DNA of 64,000 bases from Margaritispora aquatica. Its lineage: Eukaryota > Ascomycota > Leotiomycetes > Helotiales > Discinellaceae. The stretch covers positions 186,001 through 250,000 of the forward strand of contig VJWN01000006.1 of NCBI GenBank assembly GCA_007644065.1. The letters are read 5' to 3'. The position numbers and the translations under genes are program-made. The notes under the pieces are model-generated. The model made no database searches and had not been told where the DNA came from. It saw nothing but the letters and a program-made list of their open reading frames with translations. Below are positions 48,631-58,559 of the stretch, in pieces (positions within the stretch are counted from its first letter, which is position 1; the number at the start of each line of letters is the position of its first letter).

Positions 48631-48889
48631 TAGCTAGTAGTTCAATAAAGTGTCCAAAAAATTGAGATAAATGATTCTATGTAGCAAACATATTGCGTAC
48701 TGTGATTCCCAATCCACTTGCATCCATCAATATGATACAAAAAATAGCGCCGACGGGAGTGATAAAGACATATTCTTTTTGTGTAATTGAACATACGTAT
48801 GAAATAACAGGACTAAGGTAAGGCAAAGTACTGTACAAAACAGCCATCACATGAAGACAAAAAGAAACGATTTTCCTCCATCCAAATTC

Positions 48890-50070
48890 TCAATCCAACA
48901 GCTGCTGTGACTCTTCATCTCCCTTGAATAGACTTGGGTCTTTTGTTTGACTTTTGGTCACAAATTGACTCCCAGACTCCTGTGTTATTCTAGAATACTG
49001 ATATGTTCCCATTCCAGCAATGCTAAATCCAATCGCCTGTGTCAAACTCATTGGACTCTGATAGACAAACATATCGAAGATACAGATCATGATGGATTTT
49101 GGTATTCCGCTTAAGGTCAGGACAACGGAAGATGTCTTCTTGATCTGAACCGCGCTTATTAGCTTTTCCTATGGTCACATGTTTGGACAGGGACAGAGAA
49201 ATGTTCATACCACAGTGACTGAAGCAATATTGAGGGCGAAAGTGAGAAGACCATTCGAAAAAATAATTGCTGGTTTGATGTTTGGGAAATTTGATGTTGT
49301 CAAATCTCGGTACTCGAATGCAAGTATAAAAAGAGAATTGATGACAGTGCAGGCAGGAGCGAAATAGTAGAGCAAAGTTAGGGAGCTCATTTTCGATTTT
49401 CCACTTAGAAGGGTTTGTTGTAGAGCATTTTTGTAAGCTTCGAATCCAATGGCAGCTGCTTGAATCAAGAAACCTGTGGCAACGAATCGAACTTCCCCCC
49501 AAGATGAAATTGCGACCCCAGCGACAATTATGCAAACTGTCACGAAAACTCTGACTGAAGGTTCTGGGTTCCGAATACCCAGACTCCAGCAAGCAAGAAG
49601 AGTCGAGACTGGGCCAAATGCCTTGAACATAGCTTTCGTCAGTAGTTGGAACTCTATTGGATTTGGTTGGCCTACCTTGAGCATTTGAATGAATGACATG
49701 CTCAGATACAGATATACCAGATTGGAAAGTATTAGACTCATGCTGAAGCACATCCCAATAGGCAGCACGGCTGTCAAATATTTCCGTACTGTCATATCGG
49801 TGCTCTCATCTATCAGTGAAGTTGTGCGTGCTAGAAGCTGAGTGGCAAGGGTTGCAAACAACATATGCCATGTTGTAATTGTGATGGAAAACGGAAATCG
49901 ATCTAGAATCCACTTGTTGAATAAGATGACAATAGAGCTTAAGGCAATCCATAAGCTGCAATTAGATCAGTATCTTTCTGGTCTCCTCGCTACATGGGTA
50001 CAACTCACGTGATGTACAGGAGACTTTCCAATCTTTTGCGACTCAAGTAAGAAGTTCCTAAGATTGCCAT
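48890..50070 (-). CDS. Nucleotide-sugar transporter, triose-phosphate-translocator (TPT) family
   Basis: Four exons (50009-50070, 49676-49955, 49211-49621, 48890-49144) encode about 335 residues with roughly ten membrane segments. Family landmarks: ALSSIVILFNKWILDRFPFSITITTWHM in the first segments, LSMSFIQMLKAFGPVSTLLACWSLG across splice 2, SWGEVRFVATGFLIQAAAIGFEAYKNALQQ, and the diagnostic KT motif in IKKTSSVVLTLSGIPKSIMI. A hydrophilic cytosolic tail ends the protein. It should exchange a nucleotide sugar for its monophosphate across the Golgi membrane; the particular sugar cannot be told. It probably supplies donor to the glycosyltransferases around it. The acceptor for exon 3 was chosen to keep phase 0, giving MLK-AFGPV. 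A TA-flanked MITE is inserted 121 bp upstream of its ATG. Confidence 0.88.
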
Positions 50071-51134
50071 GTTGTGCTCGTTTGACAAATTGTGTGAAAG
50101 AGAGGGAGTTGTAGAGAGTGGCCTAGTGTTTTGAATGGAGCGAGTTTCTACCGCCAAGATTCAACTCTCGATTTATCAGATATAACCTTGTACAGTGGGG
50201 TGCAAAAAATTGAAGACCCCCCCCCCCTTGCAACGCCAAACAGCATAATCCTAATACGGTATATTTTTTATGCCGCTTTTTCTACGATCTCTATCCATCA
50301 AGAGTATCAACAATACCGCCACAAAAAGAAAACTCCCCTTAGAGGAGGAAAAGAAGTATATTATGTATAATATAAATAATCCTTTACTCTATAGACTGGC
50401 TATTACTATAAATAATAGAAGTTGATACTTTAGTACAGTTAAAAGAGTAGTTTATAAAATATTGTAATTATAAAAGCAGTATAGAAAACATACTGTATTG
50501 GGTTTATGCTGCTTGGCGTTGCAAGGGGGGGGGGCTTCAGTTTTTTGCACCCCACTGTAGGGCCATCAAAAGCATAATGTGATCAATGCTAAGGGGGATG
50601 GAATTAGACTTCGTCAGTGGCGGAAAGCAGATATCAATGTCTTGCAACTTGAGCTAGCGTTGTCACAGCTGAACAGATCGGGACAGAGCTGGCGTTCTGA
50701 GACCGAAGCCATGCCACGTCGAAGAAAGTACGGAGTAACGGCAAGTCAATAGATTCCACAACAAAAGTTCTTGCGGGATGAGGTTTTATTCTTTTTGAAT
50801 ATCCAACTTCTGATTAGGAATCATCATTGCTTTTGATAAGTTTGACCCATGTTCGGTGAAAGGAACTTGGCATACGGAATTAGACGCCAAGAAGGTATAC
50901 AGGCCAATACGTTTGGGCGCAGATGAAGCTCTTGAATAATGATTAGCAGAATTGCTTTCGAGACTTGCGTCTCATTGTGGCTATCAATCAGGTCATTTAA
51001 ATATGAGAACCTAGCCTGTATTAAATTTCATTTCAATTTCAAGTCATGAAGTGATTATGTAGTGACTTGGGATCACCAGCCGAGAGGTGAAGTAAATTGC
51101 AGATAAAATAAAGATATTTGATACTTGAATTCAA
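50071..51134. other. Intergenic region with MITE, upstream of nucleotide-sugar transporter
   Basis: This spacer holds the transporter promoter and the 3' flank of the Stealth gene. It includes a 365 bp inverted-repeat element (annotated separately). I see no GGGGCAAAT site and no other gene. Confidence 0.5.
50193..50557. mobile_element. MITE with long terminal inverted repeats and TA target duplication (Tc1/mariner-like)
   Basis: The two ends are near-perfect inverted repeats: CAGTGGGGTGCAAAAAA at the left (50193) and its complement at the right (ending 50557), both followed inward by a homopolymer (11 C on the left, 10 G on the right) and then TTGCAACGCCAA-CAGCATAA. Similarity continues for about 100 bp from each end with scattered substitutions. 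The element is flanked by TA on both sides (50191-50192 and 50558-50559), the target duplication of Tc1/mariner/pogo transposons. It has no coding capacity, so it would have been moved by a transposase elsewhere. The AT-rich middle is unremarkable. Confidence 0.9.
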
Positions 51135-53817
51135 TTAGACCATAGTCTTATGTTTATTCTTTGGTAACGAAGACTTCTCAAAGGGGCTTGGATCCGGCAC
51201 CATGCTCTCTAACAGCTTTGTCATGACTCTCTTGACGTTTTTGACTTCGTCTTCATCCTCAGTATTCACATCATCGTTCAAACATAGTTGTCCGACCTTG
51301 CCCTTGCGCTTTATTAGTCTCTTGAACAAGACGTTTTCCACCTGCTCTGCATCTGTGATCATGACAAAATATGCATCGGGATCAACAATGACGTATTGAT
51401 ACTTCCACAACGCCTTCACAACCACCTGCCTTGCCTCTGCCTGGCTTTCAGGATCTGGCAAAAGAGGTTGAAGTCCCTTTTCGACTCGGTTAAGGATTAA
51501 TTTCAGAAGACAATCACCGCATTTGGGTTGATGTCTTGCGAGTCGTTCGAAGATTATTGCCGTGCTAAACGCCCAATTCTTGTATGATTTATCCGAAGAT
51601 GAAGCCGAGAAACCAGGTGCTAAACATTCGTTGACGTTGAACTCGGAACAGTCGATATCTTTGATGACCATAGGTCCATCCATAGATGTCCATTGCACAT
51701 CTACATTGACTTTTGGTGCCTCCAACCCAGCTGCCTCTAGTGCTTCGTTGACGTTGTAAAACATACGTTTGCGAAAAGTACTCATACCCTCGTTTTTCAT
51801 GCCCTCCCCAAGCTCTTGCATAATGGCTTGCCTTTCATGCCAGTTTAAGTTGCCATCTTGATTGAGATCGCTTCTCTTCATGATATAGCTCCATAGCAAT
51901 GCCTCCCTGTGTCTTTCCATGGTATAGTGGAATGTGACGAACCAGGAGTAAAGCTGGAACCCGGCTTCACCTCTGAACCTCTGAGACGTACTTTGTAATG
52001 CTGGTCGAGGGAATGACTTCATAGCTTCCCGCATCACAGATCGTGAAAGTGAGTGACCAAAATGGACCTGGCCCTTTCGCTTACGTGCACCGAATCGTCG
52101 ATTGAGCACCCAAGATGTATATATAAGAAATGGCTTCTCTCCGAAACGACGCGCATCGAGATCTGATGGAGGATTTAGAGTGTTATAAGAATTGGTCTTG
52201 AATCCCATTGTTGGACCAAATAAAGGCGAATAGATATCTGAGGCTGCATGCACCTTACCGAGGAGCATGTCATCTGAGAGCGCGAAAACCTGTTAGAAAA
52301 TTAGATTTTGCCATCTACACGCTGTTGCCAGCATTTTACTCACTCGATCTGTATCAGACTTTGTATTGAACAATTGATTTTCAATCGTTAAGGAATTGAA
52401 TGTTGGAAGACAACCTTGTTCAGCAGGGTCGAAGAAATCTTCCTGTGACAAAATCTTCACAGTATTTCTTGTAAACTTGTCGTCATTCAGCCATAATGGA
52501 ATTTGTTTTCCAGTAATCAATGCTGAAGAATCCAATGTTGCATTTTGATAGTCCTCTCGGCTGCCGACAGAGTTCACCAGGAGTTGAATTTTGTTTCTGA
52601 AAGTGCCTGCATACTTTTGCACACTACGGATCGAATAGCGAAGCTCGTCCCAGTCACGATATCTGTTCACACGATGCGATTCCATCCACTGTCCCGCCTC
52701 ATCATTTAAGGACGAATTTTTCTCGTACGGGAATAAGGTATCCTGAAATCTTTCCTCTGACCCATTGACCCCTGCAAATATTGTCAATAAGCCAATTTCG
52801 TTTCCAAAATGTAATCAGTTGAGCTTACATGTGTAAACAAAGTCAATCTTGGGTTCTGGAAGACTTCCCCACCTCGTGATATCAAAAATTGCGTCAGAAA
52901 ACCACTGGTCTTCCCAACCGACCAGATTGACATCCTCGGTTGCTTCCTCAAAAGGTATATGAATCATTTCTGGCAAAGTTTCTGCTTTCTCTCTTAGCTC
53001 CTCACATGCTGAATATGGAGGAAACAACTGTAGCTGCATCCCAGACATGTTTTGGCCGACATCGGAGACTTTTTCAGAGTCCTCTTTGATCCCCAGGCTC
53101 TGCGGTTGTACAATAACTTTCTGAGAAGCTTCAAGTACCAGTGTTGTTGGCGTATTTCTCACGCCAATCTCTATCTTATCATTGTCTTTGCTAGGAGATC
53201 TAGAGTTCTCTGACTCTTCTTCGTCTTCTGATTTATCCAAAGCTGATTCATGCTCGGCATCTTTCGTCACACGCAGAGGTGGGCTATAATGTAGCTCGGA
53301 AGATTCGTCGGGCGTTCTTTTCGTATTCTTTTTATCATTGAGAGTTTTTGCTCCGTCGCCTTCTTCTTGTAGAGAATCAGCGTTCCCAGATTGTAATGAA
53401 CTTTTAGAGAAACTTGCTAACGCAAGATCTTCCTTCCCTTCGAGTGCTAACTTTTGGTCGCGTGGTAGGAGATGGGATTCGGATATAGCTGTGTGTGTTA
53501 AAACCCGGCATTCCTGTGACCGCGAGATATCACGGATTTATTAAAGACTTACCAGGTTTATTTGATGTGATTGGTACCAAAGCTTCCTGCTTCTGTACAG
53601 GCTGGTACTCGGAGCTGCTGTGGCTCGTATTAATTTGTGTGATTTCGATATCTTCAACTTCTTGAGATCCAAAATCAAGTACCGAAGAGTAGCGGTGCCA
53701 AGTAAAGGTACAAAGTGCGCAGAGAAAGATCATTCGACCCCATTTCATCAGTGGCCGGCGTCGAGCTGTTTTTGTAGCGCTCGCCCAATGCGGGAGTTTC
53801 GATGGAGATCTGTACAT
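51135..53817 (-). CDS. Stealth-family sugar-phosphate transferase with EF-hand
   Basis: Four exons (53553-53817, 52829-53488, 52344-52771, 51135-52289) encode about 835 residues. A short basic N-terminus and signal anchor (WGRMIFLCALCTFTWH) precede a long acidic Ser/Glu-rich stem. Splicing creates Stealth region CR1 (KIDFVYTWVNGSEERF). CR2 follows (RYRDWDELRYSIRSVQKYAG; TFNSLTIENQLFNTKSDTDR-VFALSDDMLL across splice 3), then CR3 (SWVLNRRFGARKRKGQVHFGHSLSRSVM), an EF-hand loop (DLNQDGNLNWHE) and a CR4-like C-terminal part (KYQYVIVDPDAYFVMI). Stealth proteins transfer hexose- or pentose-1-phosphate: bacterial capsule enzymes, animal GlcNAc-1-phosphotransferase (lysosomal tag), Cryptococcus Xpt1. 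This one probably builds sugar phosphodiester links on a Golgi glycan; donor unknown. It diverges from the GT34 gene. Confidence 0.9.
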
Positions 53818-54812
53818 TGCAAGATCAAATTGCAAAGAGAAAAGTAGGAAGCATAATCGAATAGCAGGCTTGATCGCAATTATTCGGATTTCAGTACATC
53901 ATGTTTTTTTTATTTTTTTTTTAGCGAGGTGGTCACAACGACGAGGGGAAAAGACTTTCGTGGTTGTGTGTGTTCAACAACTGTCATTTCTTCCCGCTGC
54001 TCCTTGGGCATCGTAGGCACGGCTGGAAGAAAGATAAGAAAATTGCGAAGCTGAAAATGCACAACGCAGCCCTGTATGGCAAATCCGATACCCCGAGCTA
54101 CCAAGATTTATTTCTGCGCCTTGATATGACAAAATTCACCATGTTTCGTCCACAACAATTCAAGTGGAGAACTAGTAAGAAGAAGGAAGAATATAAGACA
54201 CCTAAATTTGGCCCATGACTCTGAAAGCAGGTTGTTAAGCGAATAGCATGAGATAAAGCAGAGTTGAAAACCGTTTGGAAAAACAAAGTACCATGGAGCA
54301 TAAATCTCGAAAGGAAATATAAATAGCTGATTGGTTCAGCGATATCCATCTACCAAATGCATCCACTGGCCCTCAATGCTTTTTTGGCTCGGCACTTCCT
54401 TGACTAATTCAACACATCAGTCTTCGCTTTGGTGACTCTTCACTTTGACACGATGGGATTCAGGGGGAAATTGTTTGCAAAGAGGCTTGTTCTTTGCTTT
54501 TGGTGAAAAAGCCATCCGGCTCACACCCCTTGCCACTAATACGGACCTGCTTAAGCGAATTTGCCCCTTATTGAGGCCAAGATTGGCGACCCCACCAAAA
54601 CAACAATTAATATTTTTACACCGCGATTTACTCTACATACCTACTGGTGAAGCTCGGCAACCAACCTACCTTCCCTCGTCTCCTAGATTGGCCCACCCTT
54701 TAGGCTTCTTATTTTCTCTAAATTCTTCACTTCAGTTATCAACTTGTCGCTTCAGATTCTTTCTGCCATTTCTTACCAACCTATTGAATCGCATGATACA
54801 TCCACATATCAC
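53818..54812. promoter_or_regulatory. Divergent promoter of Stealth and GT34 genes with ATTTGCCCC site
   Basis: A roughly 1 kb spacer with no recognised gene. ATTTGCCCC at 54559-54567 is the reverse complement of the GGGGCAAAT core seen in the other divergent promoters of the cluster. It is 246 bp from the GT34 ATG and about 740 bp from the Stealth ATG. Confidence 0.5.
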
Positions 54813-55941
54813 ATGACTTCTTCTTGCAGTCCTGGAAGATCAACCAAACGATTCTTCAAATATGTTTTGGTGCTTGCAGTAGTTAGCTTCATTATACTCT
54901 GCGAGTTTTGGAAGCAACACGAGACCGGGCAGGCTCTTCAGTCACGCGGAGGATCGACACAGAGGAAGAGCAGCACCCGATCAAATGCTGATCTTGCATC
55001 ACAAAATCCACTCCATGACTCCCAGACAGACAAAGAAAGTGTGACACAGCCTTTGGTAGGTAAGGTTACTATATCTTTTGGAGAACAGGAGGCGGTTTAT
55101 GAGCGGGCCATTCGTTCACATGAGTACCACAACAAAAAGTTTGGATATCCCCAATTCGTCCTCAGAGAGAGACTCATGTCAGGTCTCTGGTCAAAGCATG
55201 CCTACATCTTCTCCGTGCTAGTTCAAGAGCTTTCAAAGCCTGAGGGACAAAGACTGAAATGGATCATGTAAGTATCTCCTTAAGCATAGATATGAGTTTG
55301 CTGATTTATTTGAAGGTGGCTTGATCGTGACACTGTTCTCATGAATTCACGTTTACCCCTGGAGATTTTCATCCCACCTCCTGAATTTGATCATATTCAC
55401 CTTTTGATGACCAACGATCGAAATGGTCTAAACAATGGGGTCTTCTTTTTGAAAGTAAATGAGTGGGCACTCAAACTGTTCTCATCGGCCTTGGCGTATG
55501 GTCACTACAACCCGGGTGTCAAACTCAAGTACACAGAGCAATCTGCTATGGAGGAGACAATCCTGCGGACAGTAAGTCTGGCCAATCGTCTTTTAGTTGG
55601 CATGCAATCTTACTATTCATTAGAATTGGTTCAATAAGTCATCGGCAAGAGTTCCTCAACGTTGGTTCAATGCATTTCCTCCCTCTACTGATGGGAAAGG
55701 AAAATTACAAGACTTCCATGGTCGCCCAGGCCAGCTTTTACTTCATTTCGCTTCAAACAGAGATGGACTTCGTCCAGACAGGATGAATCATTGGATGGAC
55801 ATTGCCGATAATGAAGAATCAGAGTGGCGAGTATCTTTAAACGATACTAGTTATCCTCAGCAGATAGACGAATACTGGAAGAGATTGAAGGCTGGAGAGA
55901 ATGTTGCATCTATCATTGATTCTATCGAAAGGCAACCTTGA
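54813..55941 (+). CDS. GT34-family galactosyl/mannosyltransferase (Gma12/Mnn10 type)
   Basis: Three exons (54813-55267, 55316-55571, 55639-55941) encode about 337 residues. The anchor is FFKYVLVLAVVSFIILCEF (about residues 14-32), followed by a Ser/Gln-rich stem. The domain reads VTISFGEQEAVYERAIRSHEYHNKKFGYP, then SGLWSKHAYIFSVLVQEL, then KWIMWLDRDTVLMNSRLPLEIF, where splice 1 completes the D-x-D metal site (DRD), then NGLNNGVFFLKVNEWALKLFSSALAY and EQSAMEETI. This is the GT34 plan (alpha-1,2-galactosyltransferase Gma12, alpha-1,6-mannosyltransferase Mnn10/11, plant xyloglucan xylosyltransferase). Galactose or mannose is the likely sugar in a fungal Golgi. With a pyruvyl transferase in the same cluster, galactose is attractive, since pyruvyl ketals are placed on galactose in fission yeast. 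Confidence 0.87.
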
Positions 55942-56093
55942 TATTTCTCTATGGGAGTGTCATTTTGCGCGAATATATATCTAGCCTTAATGGCATAACA
56001 TCTCGTGAGAGGTTGAAATCATAAAGTGCGAAGAACAAATTGATAGTGACTGCATTAACGCTAAAGCTATGTACAGATATGAAGACAGTGTGG

Positions 56094-57928
56094 CTACTTG
56101 TCATTGGCATTCGAGCACTGCCTGATCTTCTCAAGGATACGTTCCGCGCACTCCATCATCCCTGATTCGACCCACATGTCTTGGAAGAACTTCTCTGCGG
56201 CTTCGCTTTTGATATTAAGATGTTGTCTCTAAATTTCTAATCGAACTCGAGAGTATCCAAGGCTCCTAGCTATTGGCTATTCTGGAAATTCGAGAAATCG
56301 AGCACCACAACGTTGCTAGATCTAACTGCGGATATTTTTCCTTCCAACCTCGCTGGCCCGTCCTCACTAGCTCCAAACCGCTCGATAGGAACAATTATCA
56401 CCTTCGTCAGTAGTCCGGATTTTGTTTCCGTTATACGACTAATAAGGTATCGTCCTTCGACTATGTCGACCCCACTATGCTGAACGGAGTCGTATGACTA
56501 GGTACGAACACCAGGGAAGCTAGGCACATAAACAATCTAACAATCGGTGTTATTCTGCAAAAGGCTCACCGTGTCGGGCCAGATCGAAGTCCGCCCAGTT
56601 GTGTTGGCTAGGTGTCCAGCGAGTGCCATTTGAGCATGGACAGAACCGACAAGTCCCAAGATATTGGCGACACGTAGCAGCGGAAGGGTGCGGGAATAAT
56701 ATCCTCCATAATCCCCAAAACCACCAAACTCTGCACTGAAATACATGTTAAGCGCCTGGCCGACGCATGTGAAGTGAATGACCGAAGCTTAGTTGATGAG
56801 CTCTTTCGTGGCCGTCTCATTATCAAACAACACCGTTTTCCGGTCATGCTTCATCAAATTTTAGTATCTATGATTCCACAGGCGATTCACTCTCAATGTC
56901 GAGTTCTTCTCCATCTCAGCAACCATCAGATTCCTAAATCATGAATCAGTCCCTTTTTCCCCGGAGATTTCAACATTGCTTAGGATATACTTATGAAACA
57001 ATAAACCTTTAGATGTTCGCAAAAGCAACCAGGTACGCGAGGTGAGTTTGATCAAACGCTTACATGACTTTCTGATCCCACATGTGAATATCCTGCCACA
57101 ACTTGTAACTACGTTCGCAGAAGTCGATAGTAGCTAGAGTAGCCTTAGATGTGATCCATCCAATGTTGATAGTAGCTGTAGGTTCATGCTCCTTATGTGA
57201 AGAATCAGACTAGAACTAGATATCTCAAGTTTCATTCTGGAAAGGAAGCATGTCTAACACCGAGTCACGACTTTCGGTCTGATATGTATCATCATCAAGA
57301 AACACAAAGTTACAACTTCGCTTTGAGAGTTAAAGAGTAATTTGAAACTGTCGCTGAATGAGCTTTCGTCCAAGGCCGAGCAAGCGATACAATGATGAAA
57401 TTTATGGACCTTAAGCAACGCAACGCAGTTCATGACCACGCTAGAATCACTATCAAGATCTCCCCGTAGCCATTAAACATCCCCAATTCTGTGCATGCTA
57501 CTCTAAGCATATAACAACCGGACTCTAAACCTTGCTAGGCCTATTTACGAAGGCGAGCTTTGAAGTGGTTGAGAGTCTGTATATCTTTTGAGTCTGCAAT
57601 CGATATGAAGGACATATACTTGATTGTAATTCCACGAGATATCAACCAGTCGACGAAAGATTTATTGTCTTGTGAAATCCAGATCAGCACCCTTCACTTC
57701 TGGTTTGGAGGTAATTGCTAGAGAAGCAGAGAAATTCATACATTCCGAAATTTTGGCTGTGCTCAGTTGCGTTGGAAAGAACGAGGCATCGTCACTAAGT
57801 ACTATTGATATTTTGCTGAGAAATTCGATCGAAAAAAATATAAGAATTGCAAGTTTGGCTGTGTATGTTATCAGGGGAGTATGAATGAGACGCTGTATAC
57901 GTTCGATCCAGCTATGTGAAGAGATCAT
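56094..57928 (-). pseudogene. Decayed nucleotide-diphospho-sugar transferase-like gene (GT77-type)
   Basis: Coding fragments lie in order on the minus strand with many stops and frame changes. From the 5' end: a membrane-anchor exon (MISSHSWIERIQRLIHTPL from 57928, then AKLAILIFFSIEFLSKI); SFVDWLISRGITIKYMSFI; a region SSVVMNCVALLKVHKFHHC (about 57445); FVFLDDDTYQTESRDSVLDM (about 57300-57245) with an acidic DDD site; ATINIGWITSKATLATIDF and MWDQKVM (about 57180-57060), matching the N-G-------T---- and DQ motifs of nucleotide-sugar transferases; MYFSAEFGGFGDYGGYYSRTL; GHLANTTGRTSIWPDTV; VIIVPIERFG; VVVLDFSNFQNSQ; and MECAERILEKIRQCSNANDK ending at TAG (56094-56096). This is clearly a dead type II glycosyltransferase-like gene. 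The GT77 assignment is from memory and less certain than its being a relic. Confidence 0.65.
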
Positions 57929-58559
57929 TAGAGGAGATCAGTGATCAACATGGGAAGCCTTGACAGCGAAGGTAGCGGTAATAACACTGGATCGGAGAAA
58001 ATAATTGGTCAATGTGTAATTACCACAGGGAAGTGAAAATTTCAAAAACCCCGCCCCTAGAGTTGATAATAGAGCCGTTGCGCAAATGGGCCGCGAAATG
58101 GTCGCAGAAATCAAGGCCCTAGAGGCTACGTAAAGAAGCTATTCTGAGTACTAGTAAACAGCCCGAATGTGATAGATCTCTAATCTGACGAAGATTGTGG
58201 CGTTGAATTCACGCAAGGTACATCCTGCACGTCCTTGAAGATCGCATGATGGTCTTATATTTGCTTCTTGGGGCTGAATAGGAATTCGGTTAAGACCCGC
58301 AAGCGTATCCCCAATTTTCCAGAGCACTTACCACGGCTGAGACTTTATCAAAAGAGATATCAATGGGTCTCATGAAACGCAAGGATAGATGGACTCCTGC
58401 ATGAAAAGAAAATTCTCATCACACGATCGCTCAACCTAACAAAACTGGTGGGGGCAAATAATGAAAAGGGGGATTTGCTTGTATTATTGACACTTGCAAA
58501 GTCTGGATCATGGAGATAGCTTTCGATCACCATGGGTGAAGATTTTGCAGTCAGCATCT
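57929..58559. promoter_or_regulatory. Divergent promoter (decayed GT77-type / GT25) with GGGGGCAAAT site
   Basis: This spacer of about 630 bp carries GGGGGCAAAT at 58450-58459, 101 bp before the GT25 ATG. Spacing and orientation are almost the same as in the other GT25 promoter (113 bp). No gene is recognised. Confidence 0.5.

Noticed and set aside
49023..49751. 242-codon minus-strand ORF overlapping the TPT transporter
   Set aside because: Wrong frame of the transporter gene; the true exons show all the TPT motifs.
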